DNA of 64,000 bases, from NCBI RefSeq assembly GCF_001028135.1, contig NZ_LDNM01000015.1:1-64000 (forward strand), in the 5' to 3' direction. Origin of the DNA: Xenorhabdus griffiniae. Lineage in GTDB: Bacteria > Pseudomonadota > Gammaproteobacteria > Enterobacterales > Enterobacteriaceae. Below are positions 43,997-54,700 of the stretch, piece by piece (position 1 is the first letter of the stretch; each line of letters opens with the position of its first letter). The notes below the pieces were generated by a model. That model made no database searches and had not been told where the DNA came from. It saw nothing but the letters and a program-made list of their open reading frames with translations. Position numbers and translations under genes: made by a program.

Positions 43997-45005
43997 AAGC
44001 ACAGGCAATTCAGACAAGAACTGGTATCCGTGGCTCAATCATGCATACCGTCAGTTAGTTGAATTCCACCAGCAGGGGCGTGGACATCATGCTATTTTGC
44101 TTCATGCTCATGCAGGAATGGGGGATTATGCATTATTGTATGGTTTGAGTCGCTGGTTAATGTGTCAGAATAAACAGGGCATTAAAAGCTGTGGCAAATG
44201 CCACGGCTGTCATTTGATGTTGGCGGCAACACATTCTGACTGGCATGTTCTTGCTCCTGAGAAGGGAAAAAATGTCATTGGAGTAGACGCAGTACGTCGG
44301 CTCAGTGAGAAGCTCTATGAATATTCTCAGCAAGGGGGAGCCAAAATTGCCTGGATCACATCCGCAGAATCCCTGACTGATGCTGCTTCTAACGCCTTAT
44401 TGAAAACGTTGGAAGAACCGCCACAAAACACCTACTTTTTGTTGCAATGTCAAAGCCCTGTAAATTTGCTGGCAACACTACGCAGCCGCTGTTTTTACTA
44501 TTTTGTGCCAGCTCCTGAAGCCTCGGCGGGGCTTTATTGGCTGCAAAAACAGCTACCAGCGATATCTTCGTTGGATGCACAAACAGCATTGAAACTTTCT
44601 CAGGGAGCGCCATTGGCTGCGGAGCAACTACTCCAAACTGAAAAATGGCAGCAGAGGAATTCACTTTGCCAGGCGATTGAACAGGCATTACATAAATGTG
44701 ATACCCTGACACTTTTACCCTTACTGAATCGTGATGATGTGCAGCAATCTTTGCATTGGCTGATCAGCTTATTATCCGATGCAGTAAAATGGCGGCAGCA
44801 GGCGCAGAATTACTGTATCAACCAAGATCAGCAGGTTTTGATTCATTATCTTGCTTCTCGCCAAAGTGTGGAAACATTATTAAATACAGTTGATGACTGG
44901 GTACATTGTCGTCATCAATTATTATCGGTGGTGGGAGTCAATCGGGAATTGTTGTTAACGGAACAATTACTCAATTGGGAAAGGCAATTTTGTCCCACAC
45001 AGTAA
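43989..45005 (+). CDS. holB: DNA polymerase III delta' subunit HolB
   Basis: 338 aa (E. coli 334). Clamp loader subunit. Zinc-binding Cys59, Cys68, Cys71 and Cys74 ([18 protein letters not shown]) and the sensor region [18 protein letters not shown] with LLATLRSRC are typical; the P-loop is degenerate (AGMGDY), as it should be for delta'. The start appears to be TTG 43989 overlapping tmk by 8 bases; no ATG or GTG lies before the conserved NWYPWL start. Confidence 0.94.
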   Translation: MTKSTGNSDKNWYPWLNHAYRQLVEFHQQGRGHHAILLHAHAGMGDYALLYGLSRWLMCQNKQGIKSCGKCHGCHLMLAATHSDWHVLAPEKGKNVIGVDAVRRLSEKLYEYSQQGGAKIAWITSAESLTDAASNALLKTLEEPPQNTYFLLQCQSPVNLLATLRSRCFYYFVPAPEASAGLYWLQKQLPAISSLDAQTALKLSQGAPLAAEQLLQTEKWQQRNSLCQAIEQALHKCDTLTLLPLLNRDDVQQSLHWLISLLSDAVKWRQQAQNYCINQDQQVLIHYLASRQSVETLLNTVDDWVHCRHQLLSVVGVNRELLLTEQLLNWERQFCPTQ

Positions 45006-45027
45006 CTTAGTCAGATACGAGCCTATT

Positions 45028-45813
45028 ATGTTTTTAGTTGATTCACATTGTCATCTCGATTGCCTTGATTATGAAACGCTGCACCAAAGTGTAGATGATG
45101 TTGTGGCGAAAGCGGCCGAACGGGATGTGAAGTATATGCTGGCGGTGGCAACCACGTTGCCGGGTTTCCGGCAAATGAAGGCATTGATTGGTAAGCGGGA
45201 AAATGTCGCGTATTCCTGTGGTATCCACCCATTGAATCTGGATGAAGGTTACGATTTCGAAGAGCTTGCCCGATTGGCTGCGGATGAAGACGTCGTTGCC
45301 ATGGGGGAAACCGGCCTGGATTATTATTATCAGCAAGAAAATGCTGAACGTCAGAGAACTTCATTTCGTGAACATATTCGCATTGGCCGGGTATTAAATA
45401 AGCCAGTGATTGTGCATACCCGTGACGCAAGAGACGATACATTGATGGTTTTACGGGAAGAAAAAGTCCGGGATTGTGGTGGCGTGTTGCACTGTTTCAC
45501 AGAAGATAAAGAAACGGCAAGGGCGTTGTTGGATTTGGGTTTTTATATCTCTTTTTCTGGTATTGTCACTTTCCGTAATGCCGAGCAGATCCGTGAAGCA
45601 GCAAGATTTGTGCCACTGGATCGCATTCTGGTGGAAACTGATTCACCTTATCTGGCACCGGTTCCTCATCGGGGTAAGCAAAATCAGCCAGCTTATGTAC
45701 GTGATGTTGCTGAATATATGGCAGTATTGAAAGGTGTCAGTGTTGAAGAATTGGCGGCGGTGACGACCAGAAATTTTTGTGAACTGTTTCATATCGATAT
45801 TAAAGAAAACTAA
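45028..45813 (+). CDS. ycfH: TatD-family metal hydrolase YcfH
   Basis: 261 aa (E. coli YcfH 265). Metal-dependent hydrolase of the TatD family, whose members act as DNases or deoxyribonuclease-like enzymes; the substrate of YcfH is not certain. Metal ligands visible: DSHCHLD (5-11), GETGLDYYY (~92), VHTRDA (~129), LHCFTED (~152) and ETDSPYLAP (~204). Located after holB as in E. coli. Confidence 0.93.
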   Translation: MFLVDSHCHLDCLDYETLHQSVDDVVAKAAERDVKYMLAVATTLPGFRQMKALIGKRENVAYSCGIHPLNLDEGYDFEELARLAADEDVVAMGETGLDYYYQQENAERQRTSFREHIRIGRVLNKPVIVHTRDARDDTLMVLREEKVRDCGGVLHCFTEDKETARALLDLGFYISFSGIVTFRNAEQIREAARFVPLDRILVETDSPYLAPVPHRGKQNQPAYVRDVAEYMAVLKGVSVEELAAVTTRNFCELFHIDIKEN

Positions 45814-45865
45814 GTCAGCTGTGTCACACGGTGTTTTAGGCCTTATAACAAACAGGAGAAGTAAA

Positions 45866-46216
45866 ATGGCAGAAGAAACTATTTTTAGTAAAATCATCCG
45901 TCGAGAAATTCCTTCTGATATTATTTATCAGGACGATTTGGTCACGGCATTTCGTGACATTTCCCCTCAGGCACCAACCCATGTTTTGATCGTACCTAAT
46001 GTATTGATCCCAACGGTTAATGATGTCACTGCCGATCATGAACTGGCCTTAGGACGTCTGTTTACCGTGGCAGCGAAAATAGCAAAAGAGGAAGGCATTG
46101 CAGAAGATGGCTATCGCCTGATCATGAACTGTAATCGCCATTCTGGGCAGGAAGTTTTCCATATCCACATGCATTTAGTCGGTGGCCGTCCATTGGGACC
46201 GCTATTAGCAAAATAA
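45866..46216 (+). CDS. hinT: HIT-family purine nucleoside phosphoramidase HinT
   Basis: 116 aa (E. coli 119) from ATG 45866 with AGGAGAAG upstream; the frame is open 29 codons earlier but that part overlaps ycfH. Hydrolyses adenosine phosphoramidates. The histidine triad His99-Ile-His101-Met-His103 lies near the C-terminus ([15 protein letters not shown]). A palindromic repeat follows directly where E. coli has ycfL. Confidence 0.96.
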   Translation: MAEETIFSKIIRREIPSDIIYQDDLVTAFRDISPQAPTHVLIVPNVLIPTVNDVTADHELALGRLFTVAAKIAKEEGIAEDGYRLIMNCNRHSGQEVFHIHMHLVGGRPLGPLLAK

Positions 46217-46230
46217 TAACCTAATTTATG

Positions 46231-46335
46231 TATACCAATTCAACTTCAAGATGCGTGTTATATTTCCCCACTCAGCGGGGAAATATAAGGCCTTGCGTCG
46301 TTCTGCGGATTGCAACTTGAAGTTTATCGAGTATA
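46231..46335 (-). mobile_element. palindromic MITE-like repeat, copy 2
   Basis: Reverse orientation of copy 1: starts TATACCAATTCAACTTCAAG, core TATATTTCCCC/GGGGAAATATA, ends CAACTTGAAGTTTATCGAG. It lies 14 bases after hinT and 37 bases before lpoB, at the place of the missing ycfL gene. Confidence 0.85.
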
Positions 46336-46372
46336 TATCGGTACAAAGTAGTGATGTAACTGGAGTAGATGA

Positions 46373-46942
46373 ATGAAAAGAATTCTCTTTGTTATGTTAT
46401 CAGCAATGTTGCTGGCGAGTTGTGTCGCTCCAGAAACACAGCCGCCTGCTCCTGTTACACCGGTGGAGCCAGAGAAAAAACCGGAGTCGTCGGTAGGACC
46501 GTCAGAAAAAGTTCCCCAGCCGCCTAAAATCCAATCTATTAATTGGGATCGCATTGTTCAGCCGTTAGTTGATCAGATGGTTAATGCTAACGGTGTGGAA
46601 GCGGGAAAATTACTGTTGGTTGATTCTGTCAAGAACAACACGAATGGCTCATTGCGAACCCTGAAAGCCACAGATGCAATTACGAATGTCATCAGTAATA
46701 AACACACTTTTCAGGTTGTACCGAAATCCCAGGTCCATTCAGCCAGACAGGCGCTGGGGTTGTCATCGGAAGATAGCCTGGGGTTGCGCAGCAAGTCCAT
46801 TGGATTGGCTCGTTATTTAAATGCCGATTATGTTCTCTATTCTGTTGTCTCCAATAATCATGGTCAGCGTGACCTGGAGATGCAGTTAATGCTGGTGAAA
46901 ACTGGCGAAATACTCTGGTCAGGCCGCGGTGACGTTAACTAA
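46373..46942 (+). CDS. lpoB: penicillin-binding protein activator LpoB
   Basis: 189 aa (E. coli 213). Outer membrane lipoprotein that reaches through the murein to stimulate PBP1B. Lipobox LASC with Cys17. A Pro/Glu-rich flexible linker follows (QPPAPVTPVEPEKKPE, residues ~23-55), then the globular domain (INWDRIVQPLVDQMVNANGV; LLLVDSVKNNTNGSLRT; ILWSGRGDVN). The linker is shorter than in E. coli, giving the lower length. thiK starts within its last codons. Confidence 0.94.
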   Translation: MKRILFVMLSAMLLASCVAPETQPPAPVTPVEPEKKPESSVGPSEKVPQPPKIQSINWDRIVQPLVDQMVNANGVEAGKLLLVDSVKNNTNGSLRTLKATDAITNVISNKHTFQVVPKSQVHSARQALGLSSEDSLGLRSKSIGLARYLNADYVLYSVVSNNHGQRDLEMQLMLVKTGEILWSGRGDVN

Positions 46943-47801
46943 TGGCAACGTTTTGCTCAGGGTGTTGTGTCAGTTATGGCCTGATATTCCCGCCGACTCT
47001 TGGGAAATTAGGCCATTAACGGGTCTGACACAGGGAAGTTACTCTATTGCTAATACAGCTACAAATGAAGTGCATCAGATGGTTGGACGCGGGCAAACAC
47101 CGCATAGTGAAATGCTCGGCGTGGATCGTCAACGAGAAAATCAGATCTTGCGGCGATTATCTTCCACCGGTATTGCGCCTGAAGTCGTGGCTATGCACGG
47201 AACCTGGCTGTTGCTTGAGTGGCTTATTGGAACAAAAGTAAAACCCGATACACTGGGCCAGCCAATTTTACAGCAACCATTAGCTCAAACGCTTGCTATT
47301 CTTCATAACCATTCTCCATTGGGTTACCCCTTTCAATTAAAAGAACAAATTGCATTCCAGTGGCAGCAGATTGACAGAAGACGCTTGTCGCCCCGTTGGT
47401 TACGTCTGCACAAATTTTTTATGGCAAGTAGAGTACCCACCGCATTAAAAATAGCTCCGGCTCATATGGATATTCACCCTGATAATCTATTAATGACTGA
47501 AAAAGGGTTAAAATTGATTGATTGGGAATATGCTGCGGATGTCGATATCGGCTTTTCACTGGCTGTATTATTCAAGGGAAATCAGTGGAATGAGGTGAAG
47601 CAAAAGACTTTTTTAGATTATTATTGTACTCAGGCATCAGGATATTCAGATATCCACTTATTGCAGCAACACATTAAGCGATGGGAGCCGTGGGTCAGTT
47701 ATATGATGTTAATGTGGTATGAAGTGCGCTGGCAGCAGACAAGAGAACAACAATTTTTATCGCTGGCATATCCCTTACGCCAGACTTTTAAATTGTCGTA
47801 A
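46929..47801 (+). CDS. thiK: thiamine kinase ThiK
   Basis: 290 aa (E. coli 274). Aminoglycoside-phosphotransferase/choline kinase fold; phosphorylates thiamine in salvage. Catalytic loop HMDIHPDNLLM (~178-188) and metal loop LIDWEYAADVDIG (~198-210) are intact. The GTG at 46929 overlaps lpoB by 14 bases; a TTG a few codons later is an alternative. More divergent from E. coli than its neighbours, so the call rests on the synteny lpoB-thiK-nagZ as well as on the motifs. Confidence 0.88.
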   Translation: MTLTNGNVLLRVLCQLWPDIPADSWEIRPLTGLTQGSYSIANTATNEVHQMVGRGQTPHSEMLGVDRQRENQILRRLSSTGIAPEVVAMHGTWLLLEWLIGTKVKPDTLGQPILQQPLAQTLAILHNHSPLGYPFQLKEQIAFQWQQIDRRRLSPRWLRLHKFFMASRVPTALKIAPAHMDIHPDNLLMTEKGLKLIDWEYAADVDIGFSLAVLFKGNQWNEVKQKTFLDYYCTQASGYSDIHLLQQHIKRWEPWVSYMMLMWYEVRWQQTREQQFLSLAYPLRQTFKLS

Positions 47802-47840
47802 TGAATCTAATAACCAATATAAAGAGAAGTGAGGAAGGCT

Positions 47841-48851
47841 ATGGGGCCAGTAATGTTAGATGTTGTTGGCTATGAATTGGATAATGAAGAGCGCGAAATT
47901 TTACAACATCCATTAGTGGGTGGCTTAATTTTGTTTACCCGCAATTTTCATGATACAGAACAATTACGTGAATTGGTTCGCCAAATCCGCGCAGCTTCCC
48001 GCCACCGTTTGGTGGTTGCTGTTGATCAGGAAGGAGGACGGGTTCAGCGTTTTCATGAGGGATTTACGCGTTTACCTGCGGCCCAATCTTTTGCTTGTGT
48101 ACATGACATGCTTATAGGCGCACATCTGGCAAAAGAGTCTGGTTGGTTAATGGCATCAGAAATGATCGCAATGGATATCGATATCAGCTTTGCGCCAGTA
48201 TTGGACTTGGGACATAAATGTACAGCAATTGGTGAACGTTCATTCCATGAAGAGCTTGAACCTGCGATGGTAATGGCGGAAAAATTTATCCAAGGAATGC
48301 ATTCTGCGGGCATGAAATCGACGGGGAAACATTTTCCGGGACATGGCGCCGTGACGGCAGATTCCCATAAGGAAACACCAAGGGATAACCGTCCTATGGA
48401 TGCCATTAGTTGCCATGATATGGTGATTTTCCGCGATTTTATCCAACGTCATCTGCTGGATGCAATTATGCCTGCTCACGTTATTTATCCTCAGATAGAT
48501 CACCGACCTGCAAGTGGTTCACCTTATTGGTTGAAAACCATACTTCGTGAGCAATTAGGATTTAACGGCGTTATTTTTTCCGATGATTTGTCGATGGAAG
48601 GTGCCGCCGTGATGGGCAGTTATGCTGAACGGGCTAAAGCCTCATTAGATGCCGGTTGTGACATGATTTTAGTGTGTAACAATCGAGAGGGTGCGGTCAG
48701 TGTGCTGGATAACCTGCCGATAATTGAATCACCTAAAGTCAAACAGTTATACCATCAAGGCAAACAATTTAGTTTGGAAGAGTTACAAAAATCTGCACGT
48801 TGGCAAAAAGCTAACCAGACGTTACAGGGTTTGTGTGAACAATTTTTGTGA
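47841..48851 (+). CDS. nagZ: beta-N-acetylhexosaminidase NagZ
   Basis: 336 aa from ATG 47841 ([18 protein letters not shown]), which aligns with the E. coli start and has AGGAAGG upstream; a GTG four codons earlier is in frame. Cytoplasmic muropeptide recycling enzyme (family GH3) that removes GlcNAc from anhydromuropeptides. Key stretches: [39 protein letters not shown] (general acid region) and [12 protein letters not shown] (nucleophile Asp). Confidence 0.96.
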   Translation: MGPVMLDVVGYELDNEEREILQHPLVGGLILFTRNFHDTEQLRELVRQIRAASRHRLVVAVDQEGGRVQRFHEGFTRLPAAQSFACVHDMLIGAHLAKESGWLMASEMIAMDIDISFAPVLDLGHKCTAIGERSFHEELEPAMVMAEKFIQGMHSAGMKSTGKHFPGHGAVTADSHKETPRDNRPMDAISCHDMVIFRDFIQRHLLDAIMPAHVIYPQIDHRPASGSPYWLKTILREQLGFNGVIFSDDLSMEGAAVMGSYAERAKASLDAGCDMILVCNNREGAVSVLDNLPIIESPKVKQLYHQGKQFSLEELQKSARWQKANQTLQGLCEQFL

Positions 48852-49052
48852 TTGATGTCTAATTAATCAAAAGAATTTAGTTGTGACTGTTTTTGGTATG
48901 ACCAACTGACCTGCCATGATATTCTGGTGATATTTGCACTATGAAATTTGTTTAGCTTGAAGTTATTTAAGGACGTTATTCAAGGTTTTTTACTCAAAGA
49001 GACGAACTGAGCGCCTTACATAACATTATGTTGTATTTTCAGTGGGGTATTC

Positions 49053-50357
49053 ATGACAACGCCAAAGACAAGAATTGTCATCATTGGTGGGGGCGCTGGT
49101 GGTTTAGAGCTGGCAACGCGTTTGGGACACAAATTAGGGCGTAAGAAAAAAGCCGAAATTACTTTGGTGGATCGCAATAATAGCCATTTATGGAAACCAC
49201 TATTGCATGAAGTTGCAACAGGGTCTCTTGATGATGGTGTTGATGCATTGAGTTATTTAGCTCATGCAAGCAACCATTATTTTAATTTCCAGCTAGGTAC
49301 ACTCACGAATATCAATCGTGAAGGGAAAAAAATTACTCTGGCTGGGATCAGTAATGAAGATGGTGATTTGTTGATACCAGAACGTGAACTGGCTTACGAC
49401 ATTCTTGTCATGGCATTGGGCAGCCAATCTAACGATTTTGGCACGGCGGGTGTGAAGGAAAATTGTATTTTCCTTGATAACCCGCAACAGGCACACCGTT
49501 TCCACAATGAAATGTTGAACCTGTTCCTGAAATATTCTGCAAATCACCGTGCAGAAGAAAAAGTGAATATAGCGATTGTTGGTGGTGGCGCGACGGGCGT
49601 AGAGCTTTCCGCAGAACTCTATAATGCGGTTAAGCAACTTAACAGTTATGGCTTTGAAAGCCTGAATTCAGATGCCCTGAACGTGACGTTGGTTGAGGCA
49701 GGGGAGCGTATCCTGCCTGCGTTGCCGACACGCATTTCCAGTGCAGCCCATCAAGAGCTGACTAAATTGGGTGTTAAGGTATTAACCAAGACAATGGTGA
49801 CCAGTGCTGATGAGCATGGGTTGAATACCAAAGAGGGTGAGCAGATCAAAGCTTCCTTGATGGTTTGGGCTGCGGGAATTAAAGCACCTGACTTTATGAA
49901 GGATATCGGTGGATTGGAAACCAACCGTATCAACCAATTGGTTGTAAAACCAACTTTGCAAACCACCCGGGATGATCATATTTTTGCCATTGGGGATTGC
50001 GCATCATGCCCGAAAAAAGAGGGGGGTTTTGTTCCGCCTCGTGCGCAGTCTGCTCACCAGATGGCAAGCCGTTGTTATGCCAATATTCTGGCACAGTTGA
50101 ATGAAAAACCATTGAAAGAGTATGTTTACAAAGATCATGGTTCATTGGTTTCATTATCCAAGTTCAGTACTGTTGGTAGCCTGATGGGGAACTTGATGCG
50201 TGGTTCAATGATGGTTGAAGGCCGCATTGCCCGTGTGGTTTATATCTCTTTGTATCGTATGCATCAGGTCGCTTTACATGGATATATTAAAACAGGGTTG
50301 ATGATGCTGGTTGGAGGAATTAACCGCGTTATTCGTCCACGCCTGAAGTTGCATTAA
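49053..50357 (+). CDS. ndh: type II NADH dehydrogenase
   Basis: 434 aa, same as E. coli Ndh. Peripheral membrane flavoprotein passing electrons from NADH to quinone without pumping protons. FAD motif [18 protein letters not shown] (~8-25), second dinucleotide motif [17 protein letters not shown] (~172-188), and the C-terminal amphipathic region. About 200 bases separate it from nagZ; E. coli has ycfP in that gap, absent here. Confidence 0.97.
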   Translation: MTTPKTRIVIIGGGAGGLELATRLGHKLGRKKKAEITLVDRNNSHLWKPLLHEVATGSLDDGVDALSYLAHASNHYFNFQLGTLTNINREGKKITLAGISNEDGDLLIPERELAYDILVMALGSQSNDFGTAGVKENCIFLDNPQQAHRFHNEMLNLFLKYSANHRAEEKVNIAIVGGGATGVELSAELYNAVKQLNSYGFESLNSDALNVTLVEAGERILPALPTRISSAAHQELTKLGVKVLTKTMVTSADEHGLNTKEGEQIKASLMVWAAGIKAPDFMKDIGGLETNRINQLVVKPTLQTTRDDHIFAIGDCASCPKKEGGFVPPRAQSAHQMASRCYANILAQLNEKPLKEYVYKDHGSLVSLSKFSTVGSLMGNLMRGSMMVEGRIARVVYISLYRMHQVALHGYIKTGLMMLVGGINRVIRPRLKLH

Positions 50358-50475
50358 TTAGCCCAAAATGGCTCATCTTGACGTAATTCATTGAGATGGG
50401 TCATTTACCTGTTCATTATATTTATTATTATACATATCATAATTATTCTTCTCTAAAGTTAACCTGGTTATTTAC

Positions 50476-50582
50476 TATACCAAGCCAACTTCAAGATGCG
50501 TGTTATATTTCCCCGCGCCGCAGGGAAATATAAGGCTTCGCGGCGTCTTGCGGATTGCAACTTGAAGTTTATCGCGTATATA
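50476..50582 (-). mobile_element. palindromic MITE-like repeat, copy 3
   Basis: Starts TATACCAAGCCAACTTCAAG and ends CTTGAAGTTTATCGCGTATA, with a core TATATTTCCCCGC...CAGGGAAATATA that has one mismatch in the arms. Located 119 bases after ndh, same orientation as copy 2. Confidence 0.85.
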
Positions 50583-51201
50583 ATGAATGAAACTGTATTT
50601 GAATCAAATTTAGCTCTCATTTAAATTAATTCATTATTGTTATATGCGATAATTTTTTAAAATAATGCGCCATAATTATATTGATATGTTATACAAGATA
50701 GATTTAATTGACGTAGTTATGCATACCTACCTAATAGATAATCAAATAATTTATCAGCAGATTTAATTAATCGTTATAATAAAGCCTGTTTTAGTTAGGT
50801 TACCTTGGTATCACCATTTTACTACAGTCTGTAAGATCAGGTTGTTAGGGGGTATCATCTATTTTTTGTGTTGTCTGTACTTTTTATGTGGCAACTTTTT
50901 ATATGATATGAAGAGAGAATGTCACATAAATTTTTATGTACTAACTCTTAATGAAATAGGTATGGAAGCTGTTTTTTTCGTAAAGTCAATACTGAAATTA
51001 TTTACCATAATACATGACTACATGGATAAGTGACTAATGATTTTACTGACTTAATGGAATAGGATTTTTCTCAATAATGAACGTAGCGCACTTTTAGTTT
51101 ATTTAAAAATAGTTGCGAAATATTCTTTTAATCAAATTGTGTGGAAAACTATTAATATATCAAGGTGCTATGTGGTTAAGCTAACGATAAGACAGTATGT
51201 A
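50583..51201. other. AT-rich gene-free region between ndh and the YcfJ-like gene
   Basis: 619 bases, AT-rich, with no gene that I can support. An open frame at 50842-51033 (63 codons) starts at a rare codon, lacks a ribosome site and encodes a sequence rich in Phe, Cys and Ile without homology that I recognise. Upstream regulatory sequence of the YcfJ-like gene must lie at the right side. Confidence 0.5.
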
Positions 51202-51654
51202 ATGAGTGCTATAATGACTATTATTGCTATTGCCATCATTGGTATAGCTGCAACATTCTATTTTGAATCTCCACGCCCCAGTGTTGCGCATGTATTATCT
51301 TCGGAACCTATCAAATCAACGGTTGTTTTTCGTCAATCCTATTGTCATATTGCAGTATTTCCCATTCCTGTTACAGTAAAAGGGATTACGCATAACCATT
51401 TGATTAAATATGAGTATCGTATTTTAACTCTTATTAACCACTTGAAAATTAATAGAAAATATCCTGTTTTAACCCACTCGGCGTTAAAAAACTGTATAGA
51501 CATTCATTTTAAGAAACCACGTGTTGTTGCCTATGACGTAAATTATGTGATTGGTGAGCAACCAGGAAAAGTCAGGATAGAGTACAAACCCAATGACTCT
51601 ATCCCTTTAAATGAGAAAGGACAATTGATCCTGAAATCGTATTCTCCACAATGA
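51202..51654 (+). CDS. YcfJ/UmoD-like membrane-anchored protein, reduced form
   Basis: 150 aa from ATG 51202; starts 5' of this (GTG 51139) are in frame and the true start is uncertain. One N-terminal helix (MTIIAIAIIGIAATFYFES) leads to PSVAHVLSSEPIKSTV, and the C-terminus AYDVNYVIGEQPGKVRIEYK, SIPLNEKGQLIL aligns with E. coli YcfJ. Two Cys (QSYCHIAV; LKNCIDIH) match the two YcfJ cysteines. The Gly-rich middle of YcfJ (glycine zipper) is replaced by a shorter non-Gly segment. In Proteus mirabilis UmoD, a homologue, acts on flhDC and swarming. Position after ndh agrees with ycfJ. Confidence 0.75.
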   Translation: MSAIMTIIAIAIIGIAATFYFESPRPSVAHVLSSEPIKSTVVFRQSYCHIAVFPIPVTVKGITHNHLIKYEYRILTLINHLKINRKYPVLTHSALKNCIDIHFKKPRVVAYDVNYVIGEQPGKVRIEYKPNDSIPLNEKGQLILKSYSPQ

Positions 51655-51687
51655 ATTTCTTTGACTTCTTAGCTGAAAATAAAAAGG

Positions 51688-51751
51688 ATTGCACTTTTTC
51701 GCGCTTAGTTCACATTAAGTTATAAGTTTGTGAACTGGGCAAAATAGTGCA
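51688..51751. repeat. nested 64-bp imperfect palindrome between ycfJ-like and mfd
   Basis: Outer arms TTGCACTTTTTCGC and GCAAAATAGTGCAA pair with few mismatches; inside, AGTTCACA/TGTGAACT is a perfect 8-base pair around an AT-rich loop. It lies between the converging 3' ends of the ycfJ-like gene and mfd. It may act as a bidirectional terminator or be a different short palindromic element; it is unlike the four MITE copies. Confidence 0.65.
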
Positions 51752-51790
51752 ACCGTGACATTACTTTTTTATCGCGATCAAGTGGCTTGA

Positions 51791-54700
51791 TTAGGCATCA
51801 CTTTTGTGTAGATCGAAATTTTCTAATAATTGCTGGATAAACGATAAACGAGTAGCCCGCTCGGTTAATTCAGTCATAAATTTCAATTTATAGGAACCAT
51901 CCAATCGGTAAATATTGGGCTGCGCTTGTAACAAACTAATTAGATAATTCGGGTCGACTTTATTATTACTACCAAATTCAATAAAACCTCCTTTTTCATG
52001 GGCTTCAATGCGTTTGATACCGAGTTGTTGAGCGGTCAGACGAATAGAAGCAGAGTGCAGCAGTTGGCGTCCTGAATCGGGTAGAATACCAAATCGGTCA
52101 ATGAGTTCGACTTTCAGCTCATCCAATTCGAGATTATTTTGTGCGCTGGCAATCCGCTTATAGAAAGATAAGCGGATGTTGACATCTGGAATATAGTCAT
52201 CAGGTAAAAGCACAGGCATACGCAATTCTATCTCAGTCTGGTTGTTGGTGAGATCTTCAAGCGAAGGCTCCCGCCCATTTTTAAGGGCATCAACAGCACT
52301 TTCCAATAATTCCATATAGAGGGTAAAGCCGATGCTGGTCATCTGCCCACTTTGGTCTTCACCCAACAATTCGCCGGCGCCCCTAATTTCCAAATCGTGA
52401 GTAGCCAATGCAAAACCCGCCCCCAGATCTTCGAGAGATGCAATGGCTTCAAGCCGTTTTTGTGCATCGCGGGTCATGGCTTTTGGATGTGGTGTCAGCA
52501 AATAAGCATAGGCCTGATGATGGGAGCGCCCGACACGCCCACGTAATTGGTGTAATTGGGCCAGGCCAAAATGATCGGCACGTTCAATGATAATGGTATT
52601 AGCACTGGGAATATCGATCCCCGTTTCGATGATAGTGGTACATACCAGAACATTAAAACGTTGACGATGGAAATCCGTCATAACGCGTTCCAGATCACGT
52701 TCACGCATTTGCCCATGTCCCACAACAATTCTGGCTTCGGGAACCAACTCTTCCAGCCGGTTTTTTGCCTTTTCGATATTTTCAACATCATTATATAAAT
52801 AGTAAACCTGCCCACCGCGCAAAATTTCACGCAGGATAGATTCACGTATCACCAGGCTATCATATTCACGGACAAAGGTTTTGACCGCCAGCCGACGGGC
52901 AGGGGGAGTGGCAATAATGGAGAGATCGCGTATGCCACTCATTGCCATATTAAGCGTACGGGGGATCGGGGTGGCGGTGAGTGTCAGGATATCAACATCT
53001 GCCCGAATCGCTTTGATACGCTCTTTATGGCGAACGCCGAAACGATGCTCCTCATCAACGATCAACAAACCGAGATCTTTCCAGCACAAATCACTTTGCA
53101 GTAGTTTATGAGTACCAATAATGATATCTACTTTACCCTCCGCTGCCATATCAATGACTTGCTGTTGCTCTTTTGCACTACGAAAGCGTGACATCACTTC
53201 AATGTGCACAGGCCAATTGGCAAAGCGATCGCGGAAGTTATCATAATGCTGCTGTGCCAATAAGGTGGTTGGCACAAGAACGGCGACTTGCTTATTATTG
53301 ATGACGGACAAGAACGCGGCACGCATTGCCACTTCTGTTTTGCCAAACCCGACATCACCACATACCAGCCTATCCATAGCAATAGGTTCGCACATATCAT
53401 CAAGTACGGCATTGATGGCCTGTTCTTGATCTGATGTTGTGTCAAATGGAAAACTTTGGCAGAACAGTTGGTACTGTTCGCTATCGTTGTGGAAAGCGAA
53501 ACCCGGTTTGACGGCCCGTTGTGCGTAAACATCCAGGAGTTCGGCAGCAACATCACGCACCTTTTCAGCCGCTTTCTGACGCGCCTTGTTCCATGCCTCT
53601 CCGCCCAATTTATGCAAGGGAGCGCTTTCCTCAGCACCACCCGCATAGCGACTGATGAGATGAAGGGAAGAAACAGGCACATACAATTTATCTTTTCCGG
53701 CATAAGTCAGGATAAGATACTCTGCCTTAATGCCACCCGCTTCTAATGTTATCAGCCCCTGATAGCGCCCAACGCCATGTTCAAGGTGAACAACCGGTTG
53801 TCCATGCCGTAATTCAGCGAGATTACGGATCAATGTATCGGTATTAATTGTGCGCCGATTATCCTGGCGACGACGGCTGATTCGTTCGCCAAGCATGTCA
53901 CTTTCACAAATCAGAGTGAGATTGTTATCTTCATCAATAAAACCTTGCTCTGCGGCACCAACCATCAAATAATAGCCAGAAGTATTGGCATCGGTTAGCT
54001 GGTCTATTTTTTTCGGTTTGATTTTGATGCGGGATAATAATTCTTGTATGGATTCCCGGCGTCCTTCACTTTCCACTGAAAACACGATCTTGTCACTGAA
54101 TTGCGCCATAAAACGGCGTAATTTATCCAATGGCTCTTTTTGCTGTGCTGCAACCGATAAATCAGGCAGAGGATGATAGGCTAAGTTGGTATTTCTGGCC
54201 TTTTGGGGAAGCGGTTCATTATCAACTTCAATATGAGGCCAATTTTTCAATCCTGAGAAGAGTGTATTGACAGGCAACCAGAGCTGTTCGGGAGCGAGTA
54301 ACGGACGCATAGGATCAACGTTGCGGCTTTCAAAGCGTTGTTGCGTATCTTGCCAGAAACGTTCCGCAGCACTGACCAAATTCTGGGTAATCAATAGGGT
54401 ATTGTCGGGCAGATATTCAAAGATGGCCGCTAAGGGATGTTCAAAGAACAACGGCTGCCAATATTCGATGCCAGCAGGTAGCACTTTTTTACTGACTTGC
54501 TGATAAATATGTTCAGCATCACGACGGACTTCGAACTGTTCGCGCCATTGGCTGCGAAACCGCTCAATCGCATTTTGATCGGTTGGGAATTCATGGGCTG
54601 GCAATAGATTGATCTTTTCCACTTCGGCCAGTGTGCGTTGGCTATCCACATCAAAAGTGCGTAGGCTATCTATCTCATCATCAAAAAAATCAATACGATA

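Noticed and set aside
48852-49052. FNR-type site upstream of ndh
   Set aside because: TTGAT and ATCAA occur near 48855-48870 but with the wrong spacing; no good 14-base FNR box was found.
50842-51033. 63-codon ORF between ndh and the YcfJ-like gene
   Set aside because: Rare start codon, no ribosome site, AT-rich DNA and no recognisable protein pattern.
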